A stretch of DNA of 64,000 nt from NCBI GenBank assembly GCA_018873225.1, contig JAEILZ010000006.1, positions 2,852,001 to 2,916,000 on the forward strand, in the 5' to 3' direction. The position numbers and the translations under genes are program-made. This document shows positions 30,316-43,751 of this stretch, one piece after another. Numbering within the stretch: position 1 is the first letter of the stretch; each line of letters starts with the position of its first letter. Origin of the DNA: [Phialemoniopsis] sp. UDSM-2020. Lineage: Eukaryota > Ascomycota > Sordariomycetes > Thyridiales > Thyridiaceae. Under the pieces are notes generated by a model. That model saw only the letters and a list, made by a program, of their open reading frames with translations, was not told the DNA's origin and ran no database searches.

Positions 30316-33300
30316 ATGAGAGAGTCTCCTAATCGCCTGCGACAGGATGTGCAGGCGCCAGGAGACTATCTTTCGCCATCAATACCCATGCAAAATTTTC
30401 GCCGGCATCCAGATGCTGAAGACCGGAACCATGCTGGCGGGATTCACGATCGGGCTGAGGGGACCTCGGGGGAAGCAAACCATCAAAGGACCTCCTTTGT
30501 CAATAACAGCTCCGCCACGAAGGACAGAGCCCTCATGGATGACATCATCGCGCTTGAGGCCGCTCCTGCTTCCGCCAGACCGCCCATATCCGGTGCCTTC
30601 AAAGGACGGAGTCTTGGGGTCTTTGGACCAGAAAGCAATGTTCGCCTCTGGCTCACTGATCTGCTAGTGAATCCATGGGCCGAACCAGTCATCCTCATAT
30701 TCATTATCGTCCAGGCAATTCTTCTCGCTGTTGAGGCTGCCCCGGATGTGTGGGGGGAGGGAAATGCTCGCCCGGAAAGATGGGGACGGTCGGGGATAGA
30801 CTGGGCCATATTCGCCATCTTCGTCATCTATACCTTTGAGGTCACGGCGCGGATTATCGTGTCTCGACTCATTGAAGACGACCCCGAGCACAACGCAGGT
30901 GATCGTCAGCCTGGAGACAGGCACGAAACCATGGTCAATAAGATTCGAACTCTCTTCTCGCCGAACCGCACAACAGTGGTCGAAGATTATGGCCCGTCTC
31001 TCTTTACTCGCTCTTTTCTGAGTACACACAAATCGCTACATCCGGAGACCATGGAGGACCACCAGCGGATGAGATTGGCCGAGAAAGCATTCTTGAGACA
31101 CACCTTCAACCGCTTGGATTTCGTCGCTATCGTAGCGTTCTGGATCTCGTTCATCCTAGGCCTTACTGGCGTGGAATACCGTTACCACATCTATGTCTTC
31201 AGAATGGCGAGCTGTTTGAGAATAGTCAGGCTGATGGCCTTGACTAGTGGCACTGCTGTATGTTGATTTCTGCTCGTTCCTTATAATGGATGCTGACGCC
31301 AAATATCAGTATGTCCTCAGGGCTCTCAAACAGATCCTTCCCTTACTCACCCGAACCTTCTACCTGGTTGCAGCTTTCTGGTTGCTCTTTGCTCTTATCG
31401 GAGTACAGAGCTTCAAGGGCAGCCTGAGCCGACAGTGTGTGTGGCTCGACCCCTCGCGACCAAATGATCTGGACGCATCTTTCACAAATCCAACCGGTTT
31501 CTGCGGTGGTCACCTAAAGAATGACACTGACTTCACATCAACTTCCCTCCCGTGGGTCTACATGACTCGGCCCGGAGACTTGACGTCGCTGAGTAACGGA
31601 ACGGGGAGTGCTAAAGGATACATCTGCCCGCGAGGGACGATTTGTCTTCAGCAAGGGCGGCAAGTGTACAACAATACGGTTCACTTCGATGACATCGGAC
31701 ACTCATTGGAGCTCACGTTTGTCACACTGAGCACCAGCACATTCTCCGAACTGATGTACTACACCATGAACTCAGAAAGCGCCCCAGCAGCGTTGTTCTT
31801 TGCTGCAGCGGTTATCATTCTGGCGCTATGGCTTATCAACTTCTTCATTGTCGTGCTGGTATCCTCGTTTCAGTTCATCAGGGAGGACACCAAACAGAGC
31901 GCTTTTAACACCGACGATGAAGTGCCCGCGAACGATGATGATGGGGTCAGATTACGCAAGTCTGCCCTTCAACGAATTTACGACAAGACAGTCTGGCTTT
32001 GGCTCCTGCTCATCACCTATGACCTCTTAGTGATGGCAACACGATACGCGGGAATGAATGAGACAAGGCTCCGGCTCGTTTACATTTCCGAGATCGTGAC
32101 AACGATCCTTCTGGATGTCGAAATTTTCATCCGGTGGCTCGCGGACTGGCGAGCTTTCCACCGCAAGTACCGAAACATCGCCGACCTCTGCCTCGCTATC
32201 ATAACGTCAATAATTTTGATACCTCCGATACACAACTCAGGTCAGGTATACGCTTGGCTGACGATATTCCAAGTATTAAGAATTTACCGCATTGTTCTCG
32301 CGATACCAATGATACGACTTATGATCACGATGGTCATGGGTAAAGGACTCGGCAACCTTGCTATCTTTGTCTTTCTGGCTACCTTTCTAGCGACCATATT
32401 TGCAGTCCAGCTTTTCCGAGGCGAGATCACCAAGACGAATTCCCAGAACAAAATCATTCCAGTCAACTTCGGGTCCACTTTCAATTCGTTCCTTGGAATG
32501 TATCAGGTCTTGTCCAGCGAGCATTGGACGGCCATCCTATACAATGTGACGGGGTTCACTACCGCACACTCCACGTCGTGGATTGGTGCCATGTTTCTGT
32601 TTGCATGGTATATCTTCTCGCATTTTGTGATGATCAATATGTTCATCGCCGTTTTCGAAGAGCTATTTGATGTCTCTGAAGACGAGAAACGGCTGCAACA
32701 GGTCAAGGCATTTCTGCAAGAAAGAGGACCAAATAGTACTCCTGGCGATCTATCTCTGTCGGGCATCTTCCCTGGCAGACGTCAACCGCTGGACTATGGT
32801 CCAGCGGCCATGGAAATGTTGCTCAAGGAGGCGGTCGTTAGAGATTTCCTCGACGAAGACATGGGCACTGTTCGAGAGCAGCCCACCGACAATGCAGAAT
32901 TCGACGAAAATACAATTGCCAACGACAATGTGGTATCCAAGCCGGGGCTCCTATCTTCGGTCTGGGCTCATGTTGTCCGGCTCACTCATAGCGACGAAGT
33001 CAATCCGTTCCATTCCACCCTCTCCACTCCTGGTCAATCCAACTTGGGGACCTCCAATGCTAGAGTCATGGCACAGCAGGCAGTCTCGTCAGCCGCAAAG
33101 CGACGCAAGGCACAGCGGGAATATCTTGTACGGCACCCTACATATAACAATACCTTGTTTATATTCCGACCAAGGAATCCTCTTCGCCGCTTATGCCAGG
33201 CAGTGGTTGGGCCAGCACGCGGAGGAGATCGCTTTGACGGCAGAGAGCCGAGCAAAACGGCCTGGTATTTATTTTCCGCGTTTATATATATCGCAATTAT

Positions 33301-36041
33301 CGCCATGGTCATCATCAACTGCATTGCGGCACCTCTTTATCAAAAAGAGTATTTCGACGAGCACACGTTCAGCATCTCGGCGTGGTTTGTGTGGACAGAG
33401 GTTCTCTTCCTTATCGTCTTCTCACTCGAGGCTCTCATCAAGGTAATCGCTGACGGGTTCTTCTGGACACCTAACGCCTATCTACGGAGCCCTTGGGCGA
33501 TTATGGACGTTTTGCCCTTGATATCCTTCTGGCTCAACGTGGCCTTCTTGTTTCAATACGGCGGGACTGTGCCTCGGGCGGTCGGGATCTTCAAAGGCCT
33601 AAGAGCCATCCGCCTCTTACGCTTCAGCGATGACACCCTTCAGATATTCCACTCCCACCTCGTCGCCGGAGGATGGAAGCTGCTCAGCGCTTTGCTCGTT
33701 GCAATCTCATTGCTATTCCCATTTGCCATATACGGACTGAACTTGTTCCATGGCCAGATGGTCTCCTGCAACGACAATACGGGTGGCATCGCCCTTCTCG
33801 AGGACTGCTTCGGCGAGTACAATAGCTTACCTTTTCAAGGCCCCAACAACACCTGGAATCTTGTGGCCCCACGAGCTGCATCCAACGACTACTTCAGCTT
33901 CGATGACTTTGGATCTAGTCTGTTCACTCTCTTTCAGATCATCACTTCTGGATGGGTGGATGTGTCCAACACAGCTTCGTCGGTGACCGGAGCTGGCAAC
34001 CAGCCTCGATTTGGCGCATCCGAGGGAAACGCCATGTTCTTCGTAATCTTCACCTTCTTGGCGAGAGTCTTCATAATCGCGCTGATAATCTCAATTTTGA
34101 TACGGAACCGGACCGAGCAGACCGGCACAGCATTCCTTACGTTAGAGCAGCGGTCCTGGATGAAACAACGCGAAGAGCTCCGACGGATCTCTCCAGATGC
34201 AGGCTTCACCAATATGGAGGACCACCGGAAGACGTGGTACCGCAGGAGAGCGATTAAGAGGAGAGGGAAATGGTACAGAACTGTCACATCTGTCCTATTG
34301 CTGCAGCTTATACTACTGATCGTCGAGTATGCCGCGGAACCAGACTGGTGGACGAAAACGAAGGACTACGTTCTGTTGGCATTTACACTATTGTACATGG
34401 CCAATATTGTCATTCGAATCAATGGTCTGGGCTGGAGACGATTTCGGTACACACCGTGGGACATGTTCGCGCTGATCGCTGTGTCCATTGGGTTTGTCTT
34501 GTCCATTGCCAACCTCGCCAGACCCAACGTGGAGGGCCTGGTCAACGTGAAACAGTTCAGCATGGTCATCATTCTGCTGCAACTCATCCCGCGCAACGAG
34601 ACTCTGGAACATCTCTTCCGCACGGCCTCACTCAGCGTGTTGCCAGCGGCCCACCTACTTTTGATCTGGTTCATTTTCTTCATTGGTTTCGCTATAGCGA
34701 TGACACAAGGCTTTGGCCTAACTCGCCTCGGCGGACCAGACAGCGGTAAGAACCTGAACTTTCGCAATGTCCCCAATGCCCTCATTCTGCTTTTCCGCAT
34801 GAGCTTCGGGGAGGGCTGGAACCGGATCATGGGTGACTTCGCCAGCGTTACATCCCCTCTTTGTGCTGGAGACGACTGCGGGAGCCCGGAATGGGCTTAT
34901 GCTCTCTTTACCATGTGGAACATCATCAGCATGTACTTCTTTGCCAACCTCTTTCTGGTCGTCATCTACGAGCGTTCCTCGTACGAGCACTACTGGTCCA
35001 GCTCTGTGACCCAGGACGAGATCACTGGCTTCAAGGTCGCTTGGCGGGCCGTGGACCCGAGAGGTACGGGCTTCATCAAGAAAGACGACCTGAGCCGCAT
35101 CCTCGCAGAGCTGTTCGGGGTCTTCGAGATGCGCATATTCAACCGCGAGGACTCGGTCCATTCGATACTGGAGGACGTCCGCGGTGGCAATGTCGCTGCC
35201 CATGCAGCGCGTCGCACGGCGGCCGCAACAGAGAGCGTGGCCGCCGGGATCGACCTGCAGAAGCTCAATGCGAGACTGAACCGGATCAACATGGCAGAAG
35301 TGGGAGAGAGGAAGCGGCGGCACAACATGTTCTTTGAGGAGATGATGGTGTCAGCCGACCCCGATCGCGGCATCTCATTTACGAGTGTCCTCATCGGGCT
35401 GGCGCAGTACAACATCATCAACGATGCCAAATGCTTGCGGTAAGATCCTCGGGCTCAAGACTTGGTCAGTAGCAGACAAGGTGCTAACGGGGTTATACAG
35501 GCTAGATGAGTTCCTACGCCGTCGTGCCAGATTACAACGCGTCGAAGAGGAGATGAGAAGGAGGCGTGTCCTCGGATTCTTTGATACACTGTAAGGTTTT
35601 GGCATGTCTATGGTGCAATGTTGCACGCACTAACTCGCACGACATAGATATTTCTCAAGGCAATTCGCCCGCCATATGGAGAGGAAACAAAGCGGGCGAC
35701 TTACCTCGGTGCCCCAATTACCTGTGCCAGAGATAATAATCGAGGAGGAACGGGCTGAGCGAGCACAAGGGCTGCGACAGGTCTGGTCATATCGATCAGA
35801 CTCGCCCAATCTCACTGTTGATGATGAAATGGACCCAGGCCAGTCTCGTGCCACTGCCGACCGCGACTTTGACTTTGATGACGATCCCATCGCATCACTG
35901 AGGAGGCCTAGTTCTTCCCAAATGCCGAGCCACCTCAGTGTACCATCCTTCCGTGATGCTCCGCACCGAGAGAACTTTGGCATGTCCGGCTCTGCTGAGA
36001 TCTATGAGCTAGATGGACGGCCTGTTGAACGTACACAGTAA
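30316..36041 (+). CDS. CCH1: Voltage-gated calcium channel alpha subunit Cch1
   Basis: The pore-forming subunit of the fungal high-affinity calcium uptake system, working with Mid1 in the plasma membrane. About 1851 aa from exons 30316-31257, 31310-35439, 35501-35590 and 35648-36041. All introns are GT-AG with intact frame. Four six-helix repeats are visible. Pore segments: TFSELMYY (about 458-465), LSSEHWTAI (about 716-724), IITSGWVDV (about 1191-1199) and MSFGEGWNRI (about 1479-1488). S4-like segments with spaced Arg include FRMASCLRIVRLMAL and GLRAIRLLRF. An EF-hand-like segment follows repeat IV (DEITGFKVAWRAVDPRGTGF). The C-terminal tail is acidic and disordered. The N-terminus before helix 1 is about 110 residues, shorter than in many relatives, so an upstream exon is possible. 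Confidence 0.95.
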
Positions 36042-36335
36042 TGAAGATCAGGTGCAGAGGATGGGTGAGTTCTGTCTAAGGTGGGAGAGATGATCATGGA
36101 GGACCTCAAGAACGGATGGTATTGGAAGAAGGTGTAGCGGCCATCGAGAGTGGACTGCATATACGTGAGGGTAGCTATAGAGTTTGTAAGATGATACCCT
36201 TAGTCTTTAGTTTATAGAATAATATGAATCCATAAACTTGGTTGTGTCAGTCGTCAGACTGACAAGACAGGCACGAGTAGCGAAGGTAGTGGTTCATTGA
36301 GGATTTGCTTTAGTGAGGGTTCCAAGTTCAGATCG

Positions 36336-39244
36336 TCATATGATAACATATTGACTTGGGACTTTGGCTTTGGACAAGATTTCCTCCGTCTCAGCCTTGC
36401 TCGAACTAACAGCCATTCGCTTCGCGGCATTCAACCCTGCTCCTAGAGTGTCCACAAAGGCCTCGATCTCTGACCATTCTCCTAGATGAAGCTCGTAATG
36501 GCTGCGCCCATCCCCCTCCGCTGTCATAGAGATCCAGTCTATGCCATCGATTATGTCTCGCACGGTGTCTGGAGTCAGCAGGGTACGCACCCCGTTGAGA
36601 GTAACTCCAACCTCCAGTGACGGAAAAACGCGGCTCAGCTTCTCCACCAAACCGACTGTGAATTCCTTCCAGCGCATAAGAATAGTCCCGAAAAGTTCAG
36701 ATTGAGGCGGCGCCCAGCCCATGAAAGCATAAGTCCAATCGGGCCGTACCCTCGGGCCAAAGGATCGTTCTATCATTCCAGGTGGTGCCAATGGAAGCGT
36801 CGGCCCATCAGGTCGGGGTGGCAGGTCTATCCTGACCTTGCTCATACGCCATTCTGCGGCCGTAGCGCCGATCCGCTCCCTAATGAATTGCCATTCGTCG
36901 TAGAGCTGCAAGAGCTGTTGCCATTCCAGATACCCGGGGCCATTCCTCCAGGACGGGACCACACCCTCGCTCCCCCAGCGCCTGAGAAAATCCCTATTCT
37001 GGTCACCCCGTTGCCTTGTGCCAAAGATCGGATCGAGGATAGAATCTGGATGCCAAAAATAGTCGCTGAGACTCTTGCTAAATTCCGAACACCGATCCCA
37101 GAACTCTCTTTCCTTGTCAAGATACTCGTCGCGCGAGGTGGTGACAGGAGCTGTTTCAGTTGAGAATACGAGGTATTCCGCCATCCACATGAGACTCCGA
37201 TCTTCAGTCGTGAAGCCATGCATATTTGGAATGGCCTCAGAATCCATCTCAAACCCTGGAGGCGCTATCAGTGCGATGGAGCAAGTACCAATGATTTCGA
37301 AAAAGTCGCCGTGCTTGGGCCTCAGGTGGAGGAGCTCATCACAACCTCGAATAGCGATAACGCAATCTTGAGGAAGAAGTCGATCCTCGGGCAAGTAGGG
37401 GTACCAGTCGTATTTCCCTTGCTTGTTCTGATCGTATCGTGGCAGGACACCTATCTGGTGTCCCGCCTTGGGGAGATCGTAGTAATGAAAGTTCACTCCG
37501 CCTTCGCTGGATATGGCGCTGGACTTCTCGAACATGGAACCTCTGAGCACTTCGATACCGGTGACCACGAGGCCCCCAGACTCACTGTCGACTCCGTAAT
37601 AGTCCAAGTTTATTTCCTGGAATGACTTGGAAGTGTATAGGTGTGGCGATAACGTGGCGACGCGAGATCCCGGGTGGCGCGACCAGAAGTAGTGCTTGAG
37701 TTGGTCCTCGCTTAGTAGTTTCTCTGATGGATCCATGCAACTTAGGTCGGAGAGCTTTTGAGTCCATGTTGGTACCCAAGAGGGAAGACCTGCGACATTT
37801 TCCCTGGGCCGAATGTTTGACAGCTTCAACATGTAGTCCATACCAAGCTCATAGAGGAGAAAGGTTGCGGTCCCAACGAAAGTCTCCTCAGTTGAAATAG
37901 AGTAGTCGGCTTTCAGCCGGTCCTCATCTGGCTTCTCGCTACTCCCCAAGAGACCTAAAAGGGCAAATATTCTGTCTCTGGGATCTGCACTCCTACATTG
38001 AGAAGTAGCGAAAAGAATCCTGGGAAAGTCCTTGATATTCCAGGATCGTTGGGCTTTGGGCACCGAAGTGAGATCGGTCCATGACGGGATGTTGGATTTC
38101 TCAACACCAGCAAACCGTAGACGCTGGGGCCGAAATTTCGACCAAGAGATTATATCGGGTCCGCAGCAGAGATAAGCTGACCGCGAAAGGGCCACTTCTT
38201 GAATGATCCAGATTCGTGAGAAGTATGGGCGTTGGAAGAAGCGCGGTGCCGCCCATCTGTCAGAGCCGGAGACCTCTGTGGCGATACTATAGCCCTCACG
38301 AGCCTCTCGGACAAGAGTCATGAAGCGGTTCCCAGTGACATCGCTACCACATTTGTGCTCGCCAACATACATGATAACGGAGCCGGCTTTCGAGTAGATG
38401 ATGTTCATCATGCCAACTTGATACGATCTCTCTTTCACGTTGCTCTGGTCAATACAGATCGAGTCGATCCATAGCCGCCGAGCCTTCATTTGCTTGTGGC
38501 GAAGACGGCGCAAGGCAGCCGCACAATTGATGGTGACTGGGAAGTAGAGCCATTCTGGGCCGAGGAAGATGCCGCGGCTAGGCGCACGGTTGCCGTTCTC
38601 GTCAGCCCACGTGTACGAAAGCGCGTCATATTTGGGCGACTTGTCGAGATCCACAACTTCCATGACACCATGGATCGGGTCGTCGTAGTCGCCCGGTGAG
38701 AGCTTGAAGATTCGGATCAATTTACCGCCTACTAGTCGCGGGTGAGTCGAGGAGGCTGCCGGGGTCTAGTCATGTCAGTTGTCTTGTCTCAAAATAGTCA
38801 CAATGAGATGTTGAGGCTACTTAGACAAGAGGTCTAATTGAGGCGACTCACCATTTGACGATTATGGGTGACCTTTTTGGGGCTCTCTGGGGTGGTGGGT
38901 TGATTTTCGGCGTCAACACTGATAAGATCTGAATACTTCTCCCGCTCAAGACCTGACTGATGAGAGCCGAGCGGACCTGACTGAGGGCCGTCCGTTACCG
39001 ACAGAGCACGCAGGTGTGACGGTAGCTGCAATCTCAGGGACGATTGATATGATACAGTTTTGGGCCATTGGAACTGCGATTGCCGCTGGGGCACTTCAAA
39101 GACCGGGACGTTCTCTTCTCCTTGGGTCGAGCTAGCAGCTGAGGGCGCCGTGAACTGGTGCTGGCAGGCGCGACATCGCGGAACCTTATCCCTACCCAGC
39201 TCTACCCTGGGCCGATCGCAGGTCGGCGCATGCCAGGACGACAT
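36336..39244 (-). CDS. HET-domain protein with N-terminal Cys-rich extension
   Basis: A heterokaryon-incompatibility family protein of about 940 aa. Exons 39244-38852 and 38765-36336, with an 86-nt GTGAGT...TAG intron in phase 0. The join reads HNRQM-TPAASSTHP...GGKLIRIFKLSPGDYDD, which carries the HET domain into the expected frame. HET motifs: YDALSYTWAD (about 176), ARRLWIDSICIDQ (about 228) and FSRIWIIQEVALSR. Residues 1-30 contain a CxnCxxC pattern (TCDRP...RCRAC) that may bind zinc, then a disordered linker. The long C-terminal part is not recognised. Some HET proteins trigger cell death when non-self strains fuse. Most copies, like this one, have no assigned partner. Confidence 0.9.
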
Positions 39245-39737
39245 TCAGCATGAGCGAGTCCAGGCGTAGTCCCGGGACCTGCTGTCGTATGAGCATGTAT
39301 CTGTGAGATATGGCAGGAGACGCGGCCCGGCCCGTTTAGAGACGAAAAAAGGTGGCGAAGCCGGACAGGGATTCGTGCTGAGTCAGCAAGCAACGTTTAC
39401 ATCCATCGCCATCGAAGCCATGCTGTCAGTGTCATTGGGGGCCGTTTCTTAGTCTCCCATGATCCCTGACCCAACACCATGCCTACTTACTTTGCGCTGC
39501 TGAACTCATTACTGACCTGGCCCTTGTGGGCGACAAAGTCCTAAATCCGAGGGCGTATCTAGTGCTGACACAAAGGAACCGACAACGAGCTTACGATCCT
39601 GCGGGGAAATGCTATGTATAAATACAGGTTGATTTCGTTCAGTTGGGCTGGCATCGCAAATTGTCGAATTGCTAGTACTGGACTCGACTTAGTCACACTT
39701 GTTGCCCATCGCTTTCTCCGAACAGTTGGCGCCAACC
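39245..39737. other. Divergent promoter region HET / methyltransferase
   Basis: About 490 bp. A TATAAATA box at 39617-39624 lies about 115 bp before the methyltransferase ATG and fits a core promoter. Nothing coding is seen. Confidence 0.55.
39617..39624 (+). promoter_or_regulatory. TATA box of the methyltransferase gene
   Basis: A perfect TATAAATA about 115 bp before the predicted ATG at 39738. The spacing suits a TATA element plus a short leader. Confidence 0.5.
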
Positions 39738-40735
39738 ATGACTGCCGAAGACCCTGAATACCTTCTCAAAGACCCTCAGAATGAGGTTGAGCGTCTTCAA
39801 AAACAACATGCTTGGATCCAAAAATGTCTTGACAACAAAATTGTCTTTGCACCAGCTCAATTGGACACACCAGGGTTAAGAATTCTGGACGTTGGCTGCG
39901 CTGACGGTAAGCAGTTCCCAGCCGATGTAGTTACATTAAGACTTCTAGAAACTGACGGGCCGTCAGGAGCACTGCTTCGCGACTTACAGAAGCAGGTTTC
40001 ACCATCCGCGAAGCTGGTCGGAGTTGACTTAATGCCTAGCTTTCTGCCATCGGCTGCACAGGGTAATATCAGCTACAAGACCTACGATGTCTGCAAAGCT
40101 CCAGATGCCGAGATGAAGGAAGCATTCGACTTGACTCACGTTCGATACGTACTTGCCGGCGCGTCCAGCGTGGGATACCAGGCTGCGGTCAGCAACCTTG
40201 CTGGTAAGATCATTGCAACTGCCCGTACCATGCGAGACGTATATTGATCAATTGCTCTGCAGCAACCGTTGCACCTGGGGGTTGGCTGCAAGTCCAGGAA
40301 ATGGACTTGAATCCCGACCGTCCTGGCATGGGCCCGGCTGTCCGGGACCTTCACCTAGTGATTGCTGGCATCTTTGAGAAAGCGGGTATCGGCGGCCAAT
40401 ACGCTGCCAAGTTGGGCGATGCTTTCAAAGCCACTGGTCTGCAGAACGTTACCGTTCAGACAATCGACCTTCCCATTGGCAAGTCACTCGGAGACGGCGA
40501 CGTGAGCTATTCATATGAGCCCTTCAAGATTACCATCCCGAGCACAGTGGCTACGGTCAAAGGTATGTATGCCAAAATCTTACTAGGAATATCAGTATTT
40601 TGACCAGGCGGTAGCCCTCGGAGCCGATATCCCTGCATCGGCGACTGAAGACCTGGAAAACAGATTTGAGAAAGAGGCCAGAGAAAAGGGAGGATACTTC
40701 CGATCGTTTATTGTGATCGGGCAGAAAGCAGCTTA
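39738..40735 (+). CDS. SAM-dependent methyltransferase
   Basis: A class I methyltransferase of the fungal UMTA/LaeA-like kind. Exons 39738-39906, 39967-40203, 40263-40562 and about 40615-40735. The first intron is 60 nt and stays open if unspliced, but removing it restores motif I as ILDVGCADG-ALLRDL. Further motifs: LVGVDLMPSFLP, TYDVCKAPD and VAPGGWLQVQEMD (post-I). The last acceptor is uncertain: TAG at 40612-40614 keeps the frame leading to FRSFIVIGQKAA at the stop, whereas the stronger CAG at 40605-40607 would not. The start MTAEDPEYLL is chosen over an upstream in-frame Met at 39699. The substrate is unknown. Confidence 0.85.
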
Positions 40736-41675
40736 AACCATAGTCCACAATCTTACCGACTGTAAGCTGCGTCTTCTCATTAGACACTACACTACCGTTA
40801 CTACAGCCAGACACATGCATAAACAATATGTTCGGTGGTCGACTCCGATTCAACTCGCTTGATCTGGACGCGTGAACTCTTCTTTTTCTTGTTCTTGATG
40901 TTAAGGTTGTCATTCATAATTCCCTCCCAAACGCCGCGCTGTCATAATCTAGATCCCGATCCTAGGAGCTTGGCATTTCCCGATCATGTCTGGTTCAAGA
41001 GTGGCAACGCCGAACGCTATCGGAAGAGGCAACGCCGGCACCGGACTAGACCGACGTCAGACCCCACAACGTAGCACTCAAGAACACTGGGGAGTCCGGA
41101 TTTAGCGAACCAGAGATAGGCTTTATGCAACCCATTTGATTGAAAATCTGGGGACTGCATTACTGATAAAGCTTGGCGGCACAAACGGCCACGCCCGCGT
41201 CTCGCAGTCCTCGCAACATGCGAATAGAGATGGTCGAGCTTGACTCGACCTCTTTTGCATCCCCGCCACGACACATCAGCAGAATAATGAATAGAGTGCA
41301 GGTATCAGAGCGGAAAACACCTATCCTTATCTATCCGGGTAGATATGCACAACCTGGCCGAGTTCCGGGGCCGATCTCCACACTAAAAGCTAATGGAGGG
41401 GATAATGAACTCCGGTCCCGCAGCTCCCACTGCTAGCCATCGATTTTCCTGGGGAAGTCAGTGCTCATCCACTGGCATTTTACGTCTTTCAAATGCTCTC
41501 TTGGTCCCCCGTATTGTGCCCTTTTGATTTCTCATCCCCTCATACCGATTGCCAGGATTTGTCATGCTGGGCTGCCGTGGTTCTCATGTCCACCTTTTGT
41601 TCTTGTATCACCAGCTCCCTTAGCAGAGCTGTCTAATGAGGTCACCTGTACAATCTCGTGGTTTACTTTAGGAGT
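40736..41675. other. Intergenic region, no gene seen
   Basis: About 940 bp between the methyltransferase and the MFS gene. No recognisable coding exon, RNA or repeat. Confidence 0.5.
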
Positions 41676-43322
41676 ATGGCTTCTCGAGAATCAAAACGCA
41701 ATGACTCATCGGTCGACCTGGAAAAGGCAGACTCGTCCCCTGGTGATTCGGACATGATACGCCGTATTTCTACCGAGCATCTAGATGACATCGCACACGC
41801 CACTGACCTTGCAGAGAAGCGCCATTCCCAACGAGATAATGACCCTGAATTGCAGGATGTTGAGGTGTTGGGCGAAGCGGCAGGGCTAGGAGGCGGCATT
41901 ACCAGTCGGGTGTCGACGAGGAACAGCCAAGCGACCCTCGCACCGCCAGATGGCGGCTTGATGGCTTGGTCAATGTGTGAGTCTTGCTCTCCCCTGAGAC
42001 TTCGGATCTTGTGACTTGGCGTGATGGAAATGGCGGGATTCGTTGCGGAGAATAGGCAGAGAGAACTAACGATGCCCAACATTAGGTCTTTGTGCCCATA
42101 TTGTCATTGCGAACACGTGGGGAGTCATCAACTCGTTTGGCATCTTCCAGGCCTACTACACAGACTTTCTCGGCATTTCCCCATCCGCGATATCATGGAT
42201 CGGTGCCGTGCAGAACTTTCTCGGCTACGCCTTGGCCATGTTTAGCGGCCGCATGAGTGACGCGGGTTACTTTCGCCTGACCCTCCTGATCGGAACGGTA
42301 CTTCTTGTGCTGGGCGGGATCACCATGTCATTCTCTCACACTTATTGGCAATTAATGCTGACTCAGGGCGTCCTTATGGGGCTCGGTGCTGGGTTTCTGT
42401 GCTGCCCTATCATGTCCGTCACTTCCACATACTTCTCCTCGAAGAGAACCATCGCCGTCGCCCTTGTCACTTGTGGAAACGTCACCGGCGGGCTCATCTA
42501 CCCCGTCATGGCCCGTCAGCTTCTTCCTAGCGTCGGCTTTGGTTGGTCGATCCGGGCCATCACCTTCATGCAGGCTGCTAGCCTGTGCATCGTGCTCATC
42601 GTTGCAAGGGCTCGAGTCAAACCCGACACGACCGCACCCATGGTCGACTTTTCTGCCTTGAAGGAACCGGAGTTCAGCTTTTACACATTTGGCATGTTCT
42701 TTGTACGTTAAACCTTGAGCTGCATTGACTGGTGCCTGGATGACCTTGCTGACTGTATATACAGGCCTTCTCAGGACTCTACGTCAGCCTCTACTACTTC
42801 TCACAATACAGCCGCGTCGCCGTACATCCGAACCTCTCGTACCAAGAATCCCTAAACTTGATCCTCATCTTCAACGGGCTCAGCATATTCGGCCGCCTCA
42901 TACCGAGCTACTTAGCCGACCGCGTGGGCGCCGTCAACATCATGGTGCCAACCGTCTTTGCGATTGGTACTCTTACACTGGGCTGGATCGGCGTCCGCAC
43001 GCAGCCGGGCATATACTCCTGGATCGTAATCAACGCCATGGTCTGCGGGTCGCAAATGGGGTTGTTCCCGGGCGGCATCGCGTCGCTGACGACCGACCTG
43101 CGCAAGATTGGCGTCAGGATGGGCACGGCCTTTGTCGTCTGCGGGTTTGCCGTCCTGGTCGGGCCGCCGGTGGCGGGCGCGATCATCTCGAGCATGGGAG
43201 GCCGATACATCGGTGCGCAGGCCTACGGAGGATGCTTACTACTTGTCGGCGGCTGCTTGGTGTCGGGGGCGAAGATCACGAGAATGAGGCGGACTGGGCA
43301 AAAATGGACGGCAAAGATATAA
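41676..43322 (+). CDS. MFS monocarboxylate-type transporter
   Basis: A predicted 12-helix plasma-membrane permease of the monocarboxylate porter family, 491 aa. Exons 41676-41976, 42086-42702 and 42765-43322; the introns are 109 and 62 nt. A hydrophilic N-terminal tail of about 90 residues leads to the family's DGG motif (PPDGGLMAW) and TM1 (HIVIANTWGVINSFGIFQAY). GISPSAISWIGAVQNF, GRMSDAGYFR, FSSKRTIAVALVTCGNVTGG and, in the second half, FGRLIPSYLADRVG follow. The Met at 41676 is preferred to one six codons upstream because it starts the typical polar tail. Substrates in fungi are rarely known; carboxylates or sugars are possible. Confidence 0.9.
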
Positions 43323-43751
43323 TTTGAGGGGTGTCACGCCCTCTTGTGCAAGATTGAAGAAGTGCCAAACGATAGCATGGTCCTATGAAGCGCAGATCAA
43401 CTAACAAGGTATTAGAGATACAAAAGTACATTATGATATTAACGACCCCAAACATGCATCAAACCCATCACCAGGTTTCATTGCCAGATTGTGGAGTTGA
43501 GCTGCGCAGAGGAGTTAGGTGGCCCCGTCTCGGGACGGGGTTGAAGAACGCTTACTCGCAGAAGTGCCATGCCCTTCTGAGCGAGTTGCATGATTGTGCA
43601 TATTTGGACCCCGCCAACAACACTGATGCCCAACAGTACGACTTGAGCCCATGCCTTTCTTGTACTCGACTCCCCATTGCAACCCTCCTCCCAACCCACC
43701 ATCTGCCCCATCCTAGACTCGCTGATAAGCATTACTGAGCAACAGTCTTCT
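43323..43751. other. Intergenic region, no gene seen
   Basis: About 430 bp between the MFS gene and the NYN-domain gene. Its end includes an in-frame ATG at 43677 that could extend the NYN protein by 25 residues. Confidence 0.5.

Noticed and set aside
32667..33446. 259-codon plus-strand frame inside CCH1
   Set aside because: An alternative frame of the channel gene without independent evidence.
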